Positions 51,951 to 64,000 are shown, counted from the first letter of the stretch. The stretch is 64,000 nt of DNA from an uncultured Prochlorococcus sp. (GCA_902525075.1 CABZFV010000002.1:1-64000); one strand, 5' to 3'. Translations and numbers: made by a program. The notes: generated from the letters alone by a model not told the origin.

Positions 51951-52178
51951 ATGGAGGACTGGCAGGAATGGGATTATTTAGAGGACGAGATATTAGTGAT
52001 AAAACGACGAAAGATTTGTATTACTTGCAATCACTTCAGGTACAGCACGACAAGTTCTTGTGTCACCATCCTTACTTGTCCGTTTCATCAAAAGCTTATT
52101 CCTCAAGGTGACCATCTAGTGAAGGGCTGTAGGTACTGGAGAGAAAACAGCAGAATATTTGCTCCAGAAGCAGCTTAA
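51951..52178 (+). CDS. Small Cys/His protein under a LexA box
   Basis: 75 residues from ATG 51951; a TTG at 51936 lies inside the LexA box and is unlikely. Sequence starts MEDWQEWDYLEDEILVIKRR. Cys/His ligands follow: CITCNHFRYS, SSCVTILTCPFHQKLIPQGD and KGCRYWRE. This looks like a small zinc protein. Base composition is higher in G+C than neighbours. Role in DNA damage response inferred from the box. Confidence 0.65.
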   Translation: MEDWQEWDYLEDEILVIKRRKICITCNHFRYSTTSSCVTILTCPFHQKLIPQGDHLVKGCRYWRENSRIFAPEAA

Positions 52179-52231
52179 AATAGCTGAATACTCTGTATAG
52201 AAGTATGCACTAGAAGCTCTATCTATTGCTA

Positions 52232-52495
52232 TGACTAGCTTCAGTATTTCTTGCTAGTCACTTTTTACAATTTTGCTAGTCATTTTGACTTGAAATGTAT
52301 CACTATGAACCCTTTTTATTATTGAAAATTTGATACATCTATCAGGGTTCAACGGGTCTGTTTAATATTTTATTTTTAAGTGTCTAGCGATCTGTTTCTT
52401 ATTGAAATCATGCGATATTCTTATAAAAGATATCTAGTCAGCCAGTCATAGGACAACTAACGAAGTGTCATAGTGACTAGCAAATGACTAGCAAA
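52232..52495. repeat. Cluster of CTAGTCA/TGACTAG repeats
   Basis: Copies: TGACTAGC at 52232, TTGCTAGTCA at 52251 and 52273 (inverted), and TGACTAGCAAA at 52474 and 52485 as a tandem 11-bp pair. Inverted and direct copies flank about 190 bp. Pattern suits protein-binding or recombination sites. Confidence 0.75.
52295..52351 (+). other. Two interleaved 8-bp inverted repeats
   Basis: ATGTATCA (52295-52302), TGAACCCT (52306-52313), TGATACAT (52331-52338), AGGGTTCA (52344-52351). Order A-B-A'-B' would give a pseudoknot in RNA or a compact cruciform/operator in DNA. Lies in the repeat cluster with no ORF. Confidence 0.55.
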
Positions 52496-52519
52496 CACTA
52501 TTTCTTAAGACCTACTGAT

Positions 52520-52978
52520 ATGACTGAAATTAATTACTGGCTAATGAAAAGTGAGCCTGATGCTTATAGCATAGATACTTTAAAAAATGACGGTGTAACT
52601 TTATGGGATGGAATAAGAAATTATCAGGCTCGAAATTTTATGAGAAAAATGAATAAAGGAGATAAAGTTTTTTTCTATCATTCGAATTGTAAACCCCCAG
52701 GTATTGTGGGACTTATGGAGGTAATAGATCTAAATATTGTTGACCCTACTCAATTTGATCAAGATTCAAAATATTTTGATCCAAAATCGAAACCTAATAA
52801 TCCTAGATGGGATTGCGTAAAAGTAAAATACATTTCAAAATCAAATAAGATTTTAAGTTTACCTGAATTAAAGATTTTATTTAATGAGGATGAGTTATTA
52901 GTCGTAAAAAAAGGGAATAGGTTGTCTATATTACCTATCAGAAATGATATTGCAAAAATACTACTAGAAAAAATATAA
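52520..52978 (+). CDS. EVE (PUA-like) domain protein
   Basis: 152 residues from ATG 52520 (MTEINYWLMKSEPDAYSIDT). An ATG at 52484 lies in the repeat and adds 12 unlikely residues. EVE core: LWDGIRNYQARNFMRKMNKG then DKVFFYHSNCKPPGIVGLME and PNNPRWDCVKVKYI. EVE proteins bind modified bases or RNA; thymocyte nuclear protein 1 is the eukaryotic relative. Confidence 0.88.
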   Translation: MTEINYWLMKSEPDAYSIDTLKNDGVTLWDGIRNYQARNFMRKMNKGDKVFFYHSNCKPPGIVGLMEVIDLNIVDPTQFDQDSKYFDPKSKPNNPRWDCVKVKYISKSNKILSLPELKILFNEDELLVVKKGNRLSILPIRNDIAKILLEKI

Positions 52979-52984
52979 AGAATT

Positions 52985-53236
52985 TTAATCCTTAAAATTC
53001 ATTGAAAACATATTGCCAATATAAAGTCTCGTTAAATCCCTATTTTGAAATCCTTTTTGCATCAAAAATCCCGCAATAGCGGCTTGTAATATCCTGTATT
53101 GATCCCAGTTAGGATGATCCTCAACGAATTCTTTCATAGCCTTTTGAAGATTTTCTTGAAGTTCACATTTGAAACTTATTACTTCATCTTTATGATTTAA
53201 TACTTTTGAATTTTCGTCGTAATTTAACTCTTGCAT
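52985..53236 (-). CDS. DUF2811 family protein
   Basis: 83 residues. Family pattern SFKCELQENLQKAMKEFVED then HPNWDQYRILQAAIAGFLMQ; ends ASL-like IGNMFSMNFKD. Short cyanobacterial family, function unknown. Confidence 0.75.
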   Translation of the reverse strand: MQELNYDENSKVLNHKDEVISFKCELQENLQKAMKEFVEDHPNWDQYRILQAAIAGFLMQKGFQNRDLTRLYIGNMFSMNFKD

Positions 53237-53550
53237 ATTGAAAAAACTTTATTGGAATTTAAATCTACAAAATTTAGTTTTCTCCAAAATTACTGAATAG
53301 TCAACAAGCATTATTAAGAGACAGTCTCAGGTTAAAGAATAATGAGATTTCAGTCATAAATAGGGGGTTCAGGGAAAATCAATTTTATGAATTTAAATCT
53401 TACTTAAATATAAAGATTTATATAAAATCAGAAGTTTTCCACATGCTTAAGATCATCAGATATTTTTTAAAAAAATACTGTGGAAAAGTTGTGAAAAATT
53501 TTTTTTGGGAAGGGGAAATTTTTTCTAAAATTTCCAATTTTATTTATCTT
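53237..53550. promoter_or_regulatory. Spacer with two DnaA-type boxes
   Basis: 314 bp without gene. TTTTCCACA at 53435-53443 and its reverse TGTGGAAAA at 53479-53487; a weaker TGTGAAAAA follows at 53491. TTTTCCACA is the DnaA box reported for cyanobacteria. Not near dnaN, so origin function is unlikely; titration or regulation more so. Confidence 0.5.
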
Positions 53551-53922
53551 TTAATCCATTGATTCCCACATGTTTTTTATTTCATAAAATAAATTTTGAG
53601 CTATTGGTATCGGCCAATACATTTCGAAGGATCTAGTTTGGTCTTGACTTTCAAAAACAAACCTTAAACTCCATTCATTTTTTTTTCCTTCTAAGTGGAT
53701 ATACCAAGGTAATTGTTCTAATTCTAAACTAATAGATTCTTCATCCATTAGTTCATCTTTGATAACTAATAGTTGTTCATTAATTCTTAAGAGTAGAAGG
53801 TACAGTGAATTGAATTCACTTTTTTGTAACTCGATTGACCAATTGTCTACACCAATCAAAAAGCAAAATTTGCCTTTTTTTAAATCTTTAAGTAATCTCC
53901 ATCTTTTTTGGTCTTTTACCAA
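53551..53922 (-). CDS. DUF1818 family protein
   Basis: 123 residues. WRLLKDLKKGKFCFLIGVDN then WSIELQKSEFNSLYLLLLRI, and FEMYWPIPIAQNLFYEIKNM match this cyanobacterial family (phycobilisome-independent, function unknown). Only 2 bp downstream of rpoZ, likely one operon. Confidence 0.75.
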   Translation of the reverse strand: MVKDQKRWRLLKDLKKGKFCFLIGVDNWSIELQKSEFNSLYLLLLRINEQLLVIKDELMDEESISLELEQLPWYIHLEGKKNEWSLRFVFESQDQTRSFEMYWPIPIAQNLFYEIKNMWESMD

Positions 53923-53924
53923 AA

Positions 53925-54161
53925 TTAGCCTGGAAGTAAATCTGGTTGATCTTGCTCATCACTTAGTTCAATAATTGACCTCTGAACGGGTTTAATAGTT
54001 GATTCTTCCAATAAGCCATCAAAATCATCAAAACGTCTTTGTTTAGCTCTGAAAGCAATTTTTACTGTAGTTAAATATCTATTAGTTGATTTTCTTATCA
54101 AGCTCTCACCTCTCTTTGCAAGATCATTAGAATCAATTCCTGCATTGTTAGATATGTTCAT
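53925..54161 (-). CDS. rpoZ: RNA polymerase omega subunit
   Basis: 78 residues. Cyanobacterial omega pattern: [20 protein letters not shown] then [18 protein letters not shown] and [17 protein letters not shown]. Assists assembly of the RNAP core. Upstream of the DUF1818 gene and divergent from the Hsp70-like gene. Confidence 0.93.
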   Translation of the reverse strand: MNISNNAGIDSNDLAKRGESLIRKSTNRYLTTVKIAFRAKQRRFDDFDGLLEESTIKPVQRSIIELSDEQDQPDLLPG

Positions 54162-54258
54162 TAAAAAAATTTTTTACTATAAAATGTATTTTACAATTTA
54201 TTCGACCATTTCAAAACATAAATTACAAAAAGAACTTAATTGATTTAAATAATTTCAT

Positions 54259-55827
54259 ATGGAAGAAAGTTTATCTGGAACACTTGCTATTGATTTAGGG
54301 AACACTAATACTGTTGTTGCTTTTCAAGATCAAAAAGATATAAATTCTGTTTTAGTTGAAATACCAAGTATTACATCATCTCCAGGAGTTATTCCTTCAG
54401 CAGTTTGGTTTGAGGAACCTTCAAAGATTACAAAAATTGGTATTAGTGCTCTAAAGATGAGGGATAACTCAAATTCTGATTTATTTTTTCATTCGAACTT
54501 TAAAAGATTAATTGGAAATTCTATTGAAAAAACTAACCAAAAAAATATTTTAAACCCTAATGAATGTGGCGAAAAATTTTTTCAAATTTTGTGGGCAAAC
54601 ATTCCGCATAAGTATGAGATCAAAAGACTTGTTTTAACTGCTCCCATAGATACATATAAGGGATACAGAGAATGGTTAGTTAATCTTTGCGAGGAAATAT
54701 CTGTAGATGAAATAGCCCTTGTTGATGAGCCTACTGCGGCAAGTTTAGGAATAAATGTACCATTTGGCTCAAAAATTATGACATTAGATATTGGAGGGAG
54801 TACAGTCGACATGAATATAGTCAAAATAGAAGGAGGAGAAGGAAAATCTGGTCCAATTGCTGAACTATTAAAATTTAAAGGTAATGATGTAAGCTCAATT
54901 TCAAAACAAAAAGTTAGGTGTGCTGAAATAATTGGAAAAACAGGTTCAAAAATTGGTGGGAAAGATATTGATCAATGGATAGTTGATTATTTTATTCCAG
55001 GTAATAATAATATTAATAATATTTCTAGGGCAGAAAAAATAAAATGTAAACTCAGCTCATCTGTAATCAAATATGAAAATAAATATCCAATCAAATTATT
55101 TACTGAAAAAAATAATGAAAGTAAATTTTATCTTAGTAAAGAAATATTTGAGAAAATACTTATTGAAAATAATTTTCTTAATCACCTTAACTCTTTACTA
55201 AAAGATTTATTAAATCAAGCAAGAGGTAAATTTTGCACAGTTGAAGACTTAAATGCAATAGTTTTGGTTGGTGGAGGAACGCAAATACCATTGATTAAAG
55301 AATGGATAACAAAAAAAATTCCAAAAATTCAAATAAAGTCGCCACCCCCTATTGAATCAATAGCTTTGGGGGCTTTAGCAATGACCCCGGGAGTAAAAAT
55401 TAAAGACATATTACACAAAGGGTTATCTATAAGATTATTTAATAAAAGAGAGCAAAAACACTTTTGGCATCCTATTTTTTGCAAAGGGCAAACATGGCCA
55501 ACAGATGCGTCCTTTAAACTGATACTTCAAGCCAGTAAAAACAATCAGAAAATATTCGAAATAATAATTGGAGAGACACAAAAAGAAAGAGCATATGATG
55601 TTATTTTTGAAAATGGATTACCAAAGTTATCAGAGATTCAAAATGAAGAAGAAATTATAAAATGGGACAAAAAACCACTCAAAATAGTATTAAAAAATGA
55701 ATCTAATATTGGAGAAGATACTTTAAAACTTTTTTTTAAAATTACGAAAAATGCTGATTTATTGGTTAAGTGTTTTGATGTTAAAGATGAATTTTTTGGA
55801 GAATATAATTTAGGTAATATCTTCTGA
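54259..55827 (+). CDS. Hsp70-like protein
   Basis: 522 residues. Actin/Hsp70 ATPase: phosphate loops GTLAIDLGNTNTVVAF and LDIGGSTVDMNIVKI, adenosine loop IVLVGGGTQIPLIKEW. The C-terminal substrate part is short and unlike DnaK, so this is a variant chaperone of the type seen in marine picocyanobacteria, not DnaK itself. Confidence 0.87.
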   Translation: MEESLSGTLAIDLGNTNTVVAFQDQKDINSVLVEIPSITSSPGVIPSAVWFEEPSKITKIGISALKMRDNSNSDLFFHSNFKRLIGNSIEKTNQKNILNPNECGEKFFQILWANIPHKYEIKRLVLTAPIDTYKGYREWLVNLCEEISVDEIALVDEPTAASLGINVPFGSKIMTLDIGGSTVDMNIVKIEGGEGKSGPIAELLKFKGNDVSSISKQKVRCAEIIGKTGSKIGGKDIDQWIVDYFIPGNNNINNISRAEKIKCKLSSSVIKYENKYPIKLFTEKNNESKFYLSKEIFEKILIENNFLNHLNSLLKDLLNQARGKFCTVEDLNAIVLVGGGTQIPLIKEWITKKIPKIQIKSPPPIESIALGALAMTPGVKIKDILHKGLSIRLFNKREQKHFWHPIFCKGQTWPTDASFKLILQASKNNQKIFEIIIGETQKERAYDVIFENGLPKLSEIQNEEEIIKWDKKPLKIVLKNESNIGEDTLKLFFKITKNADLLVKCFDVKDEFFGEYNLGNIF

Positions 55828-55834
55828 AAGAAAG

Positions 55835-56371
55835 CTATTCAAGAAAAACTCCTTCTTCATTATCAACATTATTTAAACGTAAACTAATACTTTCAATTTT
55901 ACTAGTTGGCACTTTTTTACCACAAAAATCTGGCTGAATAGGTAATTCTCTATGACCTCTATCTACCATTACTAATAACATCACCCTTTGAGGTCTGCCC
56001 CATGAATATAAAGCATCCATTGCAGCTCTAATTGTTCTACCTGTATAAATTACATCATCTATTAAAAGAATTTCTTTATTCTCAATAGGAGTTGGAATAT
56101 CAGCAGCTTGTATTAGGCGAGTTCCAACTCTATTTTGGTCATCTCTATAAAAAGTTGGATCAATTGTTCCTTTTCTAACTCTTAAACCTGTTCTAGAGAA
56201 TAATTCCTTTTCTAGCACTTCGGTCAGGGCAATTCCTCTTGTCGGGATACCAATCAATAAAAGGTTATCCAGTTTTTTTACTTTTTCGATAATTTCGCAA
56301 GTTAAACGCGAAATAGTTTTTCTAAGTTCAACTTCAGTAAGTATTACAATCTTTTTTGACTTCTTCGACAT
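55835..56371 (-). CDS. pyrR: PyrR bifunctional regulator / uracil phosphoribosyltransferase
   Basis: 178 residues. PRPP-binding ILLIDDVIYTGRTIRAAMDA, and LIGIPTRGIALTEVLE. In low-GC Gram-positives PyrR attenuates pyr mRNA; in cyanobacteria it mainly acts as a phosphoribosyltransferase. Confidence 0.9.
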   Translation of the reverse strand: MSKKSKKIVILTEVELRKTISRLTCEIIEKVKKLDNLLLIGIPTRGIALTEVLEKELFSRTGLRVRKGTIDPTFYRDDQNRVGTRLIQAADIPTPIENKEILLIDDVIYTGRTIRAAMDALYSWGRPQRVMLLVMVDRGHRELPIQPDFCGKKVPTSKIESISLRLNNVDNEEGVFLE

Positions 56372-56508
56372 GATTTATCAAAAAATAAAATTAATCTAAT
56401 ATTTTCATAAATTAGCAAAAGCTAACTATGTTAAATATAAATTGTTAAAGAGTAACGTTTGAAGCTAAATTTAAGGTTGGATCAGTTAAAAATGAATTTG
56501 ATCTAAAT

Positions 56509-58131
56509 ATGTCAAAGATTAGCAGCAAAAATATAAAAAGTTTAAGTGTTCCTCAGAGCCCTGTAGTTCTTGCAATACTAGATGGCTGGGGATATCGAAA
56601 AGAAAAATCAGATAATGCTATAAAAAATGCCCGTACACCAATCATGGACTCATTGTGGCATGCTTACCCACACACGCTAATAAGTGCCAGTGGATCTGAT
56701 GTAGGCCTGCCAGATGGTCAAATGGGCAATTCAGAGGTGGGGCACCTCACCATTGGTTCGGGAAGAATAATACAACAAGAACTTGTAAGGATTTCGAATA
56801 TTGTAAAAAATAATCAATTAGGCTTGGTCAATGAGTTAAAAGACATGGCTACTACATTAAAAAAAAATAACTCTACTTTGCATATCACGGGATTATGTTC
56901 CGATGGAGGAGTTCATAGTCATATCGATCATTTATTAGGTTTAATAAAATGGGCATCTGAAAATAAACTTAAAAAAGTTGCAATTCATATTATTACTGAT
57001 GGTAGAGATACTCCTGCAAAAAGTGCGTCGAAATATTTAAATCAAATAGAATCATGTATAAAAAAATATGACTTAGGCGAAATCGCATCCATATGTGGAA
57101 GATACTGGATAATGGATAGAAATCTTTTATGGGATAGAACAGAAAAAGCATATTCTAATTTGACTGATCCGGATATTAAAATAACAAATATTTCTCCCAA
57201 GGATTACATAGAAAAAAGTTATGCCAAAAACATAACCGATGAATTTATAGAGCCCATAAGAATGTCTGAAAACTATCTTAAAGATGGAGATAGTTTGATT
57301 TGCTTTAACTTTCGTCCAGACAGAGCAAGACAAATAGTCAAATCCCTTTCACTCAAAGAATTTTCAGACTTTGAAAGAAAAAATTATCCAAATCTAGATT
57401 TTGTTACTTTTACTCAATATGATCCCAACTTTCCCGTTAAAGTTGCATTCCCTCCTGAATCACTCAATAATTTTATAGGCCAAATAGTTTCAGAAAATGG
57501 ACTCAAACAATACAGAACCGCTGAAACTGAAAAATATCCTCACGTAACATATTTTTTCAATGGAGGAGTTGAAATACCCTTACCTGGAGAAGAGAGACAT
57601 TTGATTCCATCTCCAAGAGTCGCAACTTATGATATGAAACCCGAAATGTCTGCTGAGGAATTAACTATTAGTTGCTCTAAAGCAATTAAAAGCGGGAATT
57701 ATGCTTTTGTTGTAATCAATTTTGCCAATCCTGATATGGTTGGTCATACAGGTAACATGGATGCAACAATTAAAGCTATAGAAAAAGTAGATAAATGTAT
57801 TGGTCAAATAGTTAATGCTACTGGAGAAATGGGCGGAAGCATTGTTATTACAGCCGATCATGGAAACGCAGAGGTAATGAAAGGATCTGAAGGAGAAACA
57901 TGGACAGCACACACAATAAATAAAGTTCCATTAATTTTGATTGAAGGTGAAAAAAGAAAAATACCAAATATGGGAAATGAAATTAATTTAAGAGAAAACG
58001 CGGGCCTAGCAGATATTGCTCCCACTTTATTGCAATTATTAAATCTACCAGTACCAATAGAAATGACAGGCAAATCGCTTATTCAAGAAATTGAATTAAA
58101 GGGTTATAATAAAGTCGTTCAACACGTTTAA
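56509..58131 (+). CDS. gpmI: 2,3-bisphosphoglycerate-independent phosphoglycerate mutase
   Basis: 540 residues. Interconverts 3- and 2-phosphoglycerate in lower glycolysis, with Mn. Motifs: [20 protein letters not shown], catalytic Ser in [25 protein letters not shown], and [14 protein letters not shown]. Followed 22 bp later by secG. Confidence 0.96.
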   Translation: MSKISSKNIKSLSVPQSPVVLAILDGWGYRKEKSDNAIKNARTPIMDSLWHAYPHTLISASGSDVGLPDGQMGNSEVGHLTIGSGRIIQQELVRISNIVKNNQLGLVNELKDMATTLKKNNSTLHITGLCSDGGVHSHIDHLLGLIKWASENKLKKVAIHIITDGRDTPAKSASKYLNQIESCIKKYDLGEIASICGRYWIMDRNLLWDRTEKAYSNLTDPDIKITNISPKDYIEKSYAKNITDEFIEPIRMSENYLKDGDSLICFNFRPDRARQIVKSLSLKEFSDFERKNYPNLDFVTFTQYDPNFPVKVAFPPESLNNFIGQIVSENGLKQYRTAETEKYPHVTYFFNGGVEIPLPGEERHLIPSPRVATYDMKPEMSAEELTISCSKAIKSGNYAFVVINFANPDMVGHTGNMDATIKAIEKVDKCIGQIVNATGEMGGSIVITADHGNAEVMKGSEGETWTAHTINKVPLILIEGEKRKIPNMGNEINLRENAGLADIAPTLLQLLNLPVPIEMTGKSLIQEIELKGYNKVVQHV

Positions 58132-58153
58132 AATATATAAAAATTTTTAAGCA

Positions 58154-58381
58154 ATGATTCAAATTATTAGCTGGATTTGGGTATTTTCTGGAGTTCTTCT
58201 CATTCTCTTAGTTTTACTTCATAGTCCCAAAGGTGATGGAATGGGAGGAATAGCCGCGAGTGGAAGCTCTATGTTCAACAGCGCAAGTAGTGCAGAAGCC
58301 TCTCTAAACAAAATAACTTGGACTTTTTTAGTGATATTTTTGTCTCTCGCAATTATTCTAAGCGCTGGTTGGATTTCATAA
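58154..58381 (+). CDS. secG: Preprotein translocase subunit SecG
   Basis: 75 residues, two membrane helices (WIWVFSGVLLILLVLLHSP and FLVIFLSLAIILSAGWIS) joined by the GDGMGGIAASGSSMFNSASS loop typical of SecG. Part of SecYEG export. Likely co-transcribed with gpmI. Confidence 0.93.
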   Translation: MIQIISWIWVFSGVLLILLVLLHSPKGDGMGGIAASGSSMFNSASSAEASLNKITWTFLVIFLSLAIILSAGWIS

Positions 58382-58390
58382 AAGTTGAAT

Positions 58391-58422
58391 AAAAAAGGGA
58401 ACATTTTGAATGATCCCCTTTT
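58391..58422. terminator. Terminator-like hairpin between convergent genes
   Basis: AAAAGGGA paired with TCCC(C)TTTT around a 13-nt loop, A-run on the left and T on the right, so it can serve secG and groL. Stem has one bulged C. Confidence 0.45.
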
Positions 58423-58445
58423 GATTTATTAAAAATTTTGTTTAT

Positions 58446-60110
<1,665 letters not shown>

Positions 60111-60134
60111 TTAATAATTTTTGAAACAAATATT

Positions 60135-60446
60135 TTAGCTTACTACAGCTAAAATATCCTTTTCTGAGAGCAAGACATATTCATCTCCTCCCAATTTAAT
60201 GTCTGTACCAGCATATTTACTGTACAAAACTTTATCGCCAATACTCACTTCTGGAGTTTGTCGAGAACCATCGTCATTAAGTTTGCCAGGGCCCACCTGA
60301 GCAACTTCTCCAACCTGTGGTTTTTCTTTAGCTGAATCAGGCAAAAGAATGCCCCCAGCAGTTTTTTCCTCAGATGCGGAAACTTTAATAAATATTCTAT
60401 CTCCCAGTGGTTTTACTGTAGAGACTGTAAGTGAAACAGCTGCCAT
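60135..60446 (-). CDS. groS: Co-chaperonin GroES
   Basis: 103 residues. [20 protein letters not shown] with the mobile loop [35 protein letters not shown]. Lid of GroEL; first gene of the operon. Confidence 0.98.
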
Positions 60447-60563
60447 AGATTAATGGAGGATCATAATTGAGACGCTTTGCGTCATAAAATTGGAAAGAGA
60501 AAATTTCCTTCCGTATCATCAACAACATAATCTGCAAAGCGGCAATTAAACCATACTTAAACT

Positions 60564-60579
60564 GTGCGGGTGGCCGAAC
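60564..60579 (-). promoter_or_regulatory. K-box-like element of groESL
   Basis: GTTCGGCCACCCGCAC on the minus strand fits the K-box consensus GTTCGG-NNAN-CCNNAC known as a light and heat responsive element upstream of cyanobacterial groE. No CIRCE palindrome (TTAGCACTC-N9-GAGTGCTAA) is present. A small hairpin GACGC-AAA-GCGTC lies in the leader at about 60471-60483. Confidence 0.6.
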
Positions 60580-60661
60580 CCATTTAACGAATTTACCCAT
60601 GAGGTGGTAGTATTTTCGGATTATGAGCTGTTTAAATCAGCTATTCATCACCAATAAATAA

Positions 60662-62125
<1,464 letters not shown>

Positions 62126-62165
62126 ATATCTACATATATATTTAACCTTCAAAAATTTTAAATTA

Positions 62166-62570
62166 ATGGCAATTTCTCTAAAAGTTTTAGCTCCTAATAA
62201 AAATGTTTACCAAGGCGAAGCTGAAGAAGTAATCCTTCCTAGTACTACTGGTCAACTTGGTATACTCCCAGGACACATTTCTTTAGTTACTGCTATAGAT
62301 ATTGGTGTTTTAAGGCTAAGAATGAATTCCCAGTGGAAATCAATAGCTCTTATGGGAGGCTTCGCTGAAATTGAATCAGATGAAGTTATAGTTTTGGTAA
62401 ATAATGCTGAAATTGGTTCTGAAATTAATGTCCAAAATGCTGAACAAGATCTAAAAGAAGCAAAATTAACAATTAACAAATATTCTGAAAATGAAAAAAA
62501 TCCAGAGAAAATTAAAGCCTTGAAAGAGGTTTCAAAGGCTGAGGCTAGGATTCAAGCAGCAAAGAACTAA
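62166..62570 (+). CDS. atpC: ATP synthase subunit epsilon
   Basis: 134 residues. N-terminal barrel ([40 protein letters not shown]) and C-terminal helices. Regulates F1 ATPase. Named atpC as in E. coli convention; 40 bp after atpD. Confidence 0.95.
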   Translation: MAISLKVLAPNKNVYQGEAEEVILPSTTGQLGILPGHISLVTAIDIGVLRLRMNSQWKSIALMGGFAEIESDEVIVLVNNAEIGSEINVQNAEQDLKEAKLTINKYSENEKNPEKIKALKEVSKAEARIQAAKN

Positions 62571-62573
62571 TCT

Positions 62574-63050
62574 TTAAGCGGTTCCACAAAAAGTTACTTC
62601 GGGAAACTTTAATTTGGCTTCTTCCAATTTTTTTGTCTTACCTTCTTCTTGCCAGTAATTTATCACTTCAGTAGCTTTATTCAATATTTCTACTCTCTCG
62701 TTATCTGTAATCCAACCTTTATTCTCAAGTTCACTTTTTAATTTTTCCCAAGCATCATCTCTTGGCCAAAAATAATAGGCAGTAAGAGGGCTTGGGCCTC
62801 CACCTACAATTTGATCCACTGCTAAAGCCACATTATCAGGTAACCACAATACTTTAATTATGAACCTTCCTTCATCAGGTTTAGGGGTATAACCAGTGGG
62901 TACTCCATCTTCATCAATTGTGGCAGATGCCAATACAGCTGTGGCACCCATCATTCCTAAATTAGGAGAAGAATTTTTAGAGTTTGATGCATCACTTTTT
63001 TTTTCCTTTTTTTCTGTTGAATTTTGATTTAACTTATCTGATGAAGTCAT
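62574..63050 (-). CDS. Ycf65/PSRP-3 family ribosomal protein
   Basis: 158 residues. C-terminal half is the plastid-specific ribosomal protein 3 domain: [57 protein letters not shown]. An N-terminal Ser/Lys/Asn-rich extension of about 60 residues is unusual. Component of the 30S subunit in cyanobacteria and plastids. Confidence 0.9.
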   Translation of the reverse strand: MTSSDKLNQNSTEKKEKKSDASNSKNSSPNLGMMGATAVLASATIDEDGVPTGYTPKPDEGRFIIKVLWLPDNVALAVDQIVGGGPSPLTAYYFWPRDDAWEKLKSELENKGWITDNERVEILNKATEVINYWQEEGKTKKLEEAKLKFPEVTFCGTA

Positions 63051-63156
63051 TCACTTATTTATATTTAATAAATAATTTATCAGTTTATGGTCACATATTG
63101 ATTGATTTATTCAAAATTTCTTGATTTAAGTTATTGATAACTTCCAAAAAGGATTT

Positions 63157-63315
63157 TTATCTATCATGAGATACTTCATAAAAATCATAAATAGTGGCTT
63201 CCAATGAATCCCAAAGATCTTTGGGGATATCGTTTTCTTCTGCGAACATGCCAAGCTGACTAGCCAAGCCTCTTGCTTGAGAAAGTTTCGAATCATATGA
63301 ATCGGACTTATTCAT
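63157..63315 (-). CDS. Small acidic protein
   Basis: 52 residues from ATG: SKLSQARGLASQLGMFAEEN then DIPKDLWDSLEATIYDFYEV. Helical and soluble. Upstream on the same strand is the peptidase gene; they could be co-transcribed. Unknown. Confidence 0.55.
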   Translation of the reverse strand: MNKSDSYDSKLSQARGLASQLGMFAEENDIPKDLWDSLEATIYDFYEVSHDR

Positions 63316-63368
63316 TTTTAAGCTTCAACTTAATAAAAAATAAATCTATTAACTTAATAAGTCAAATT

Positions 63369-64000
63369 TCAAAATTCTAATTCAGCAATTTCTTTTTGTG
63401 CAGTAATACTTAAAACTTCTGGGTTTGTATCTGTGACCAAGACATCATCTTCTATTCTTATCCCTATGCCTTTCCATTTCTCATGTATAGAGGGTTGTCC
63501 CTCAGGGACTGGGATCCTATCACTTATGTAAATCCCAGGTTCTACAGTAAGAATCATTCCATTCTGTAATGGCACTTCATAGTCCCCCATTCTGTATGCT
63601 CCAACATCATGAACATCCAAGCCGAGCCAATGTCCAGTTCTATGCATGTAAAGATGTTTATAAGATTGGTTCTCAATTATCTCTTCAGTACTGCCGGACA
63701 ATAAACCAATTTCTTTTAATCCTTCTATAAGAATTGTTAAAGCAACATTATGTACAGCACTAGAATTAGATCCCTTTACAGCACTTTTGATTGCATTTTT
63801 TTGCGCACTCAATACAATTTCATAGATAACTTTTTGCTCATTCGAAAATTTACCACCTATTGGAAAAGTTCTTGTTATGTCTCCATTGTAATAATCAATT
63901 AGAGAGCAGCCAGCATCCACCAACAATAAATCTTCCTTCTTCAAAGGTGAGTTATTTGAGGTGTAATGCAAAATACATGCATTATCTCCTGATGCAACAA
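63369..64000 (-). CDS. pepP: Xaa-Pro aminopeptidase, N-terminal part beyond window edge
   Basis: At least 210 residues; the frame is open to the window end (VASGDNACILHYTSNNSPLK, then EDLLLVDAGC), so the N-terminal half is missing. Metal ligands and surrounding motifs: DAGCSLIDYYNGDITRTFPI, HRTGHWLGLDVHDVG, LTVEPGIYI and IGIRIEDDVLVT. Di-Mn enzyme that removes N-terminal residues before proline. Confidence 0.93.
   Translation of the reverse strand, partial: VASGDNACILHYTSNNSPLKKEDLLLVDAGCSLIDYYNGDITRTFPIGGKFSNEQKVIYEIVLSAQKNAIKSAVKGSNSSAVHNVALTILIEGLKEIGLLSGSTEEIIENQSYKHLYMHRTGHWLGLDVHDVGAYRMGDYEVPLQNGMILTVEPGIYISDRIPVPEGQPSIHEKWKGIGIRIEDDVLVTDTNPEVLSITAQKEIAELEF

Noticed and set aside
53435..53487. 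Chromosomal replication origin
   Set aside because: Only two or three DnaA boxes, no AT-rich unwinding array and no dnaN/dnaA nearby.

Overview
The window is AT-rich, densely coded and looks like one contiguous piece of a Prochlorococcus marinus chromosome of the high-light type. This is an inference from: several high light-inducible (hli) genes, a PhoX-type phosphatase, a cyanobacterial groESL operon, a Ycf65/PSRP-3 ribosomal protein, a photosystem II S4-domain protein, frequent TTG starts and dozens of tiny single-membrane-span genes. No rRNA, CRISPR array, transposase or intact prophage was seen. One tRNA gene (Val-GAC) is present.

Layout. 1-18.2 kb is mostly core: rnz (cut by the left edge), petF, prmA, serA, the PSII S4 protein, tRNA-Val, murD, a pirin, and several enzymes including a stand-alone NAD+-ligase adenylation domain and a photolyase-like protein with apparently swapped domains. 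18.4-40.5 kb is an accessory region: two fatty acid desaturases, three hli genes, an LptF/G permease, a candidate structured ncRNA, and about 40 small proteins. Many of these are too short for ordinary gene calling, and several form small paralogous families inside the window. A stretch of about 1.3 kb (35.2-36.5 kb) without a sizeable gene holds a structured leader behind a consensus promoter and a perfect 25-bp inverted repeat that could be an invertible promoter. 41.0-47.0 kb is a seven-gene nitrogen-scavenging operon. 47-54 kb is a second accessory stretch with pentapeptide, cupin and PhoX-like exported proteins, a frameshifted gene, a LexA-type box in front of a small Cys/His protein, a repeat cluster, and two DnaA-type boxes. 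54-64 kb is core again: rpoZ, an Hsp70-like gene, pyrR, gpmI, secG, groESL, atpD-atpC, PSRP-3 and an aminopeptidase P cut by the right edge.

The most striking system is the 41.0-47.0 kb operon. It encodes a ureohydrolase with its own HypA- and HypB-like nickel chaperones, a complete NrtABD/TauABC-like ABC importer and a Rieske oxygenase. A perfect NtcA box lies in front of the importer genes. The order and content match the guanidine hydrolase (GdmH) locus known from Synechocystis, so I read it as guanidine import and hydrolysis under nitrogen control. The Rieske enzyme may release guanidine from a substituted precursor.
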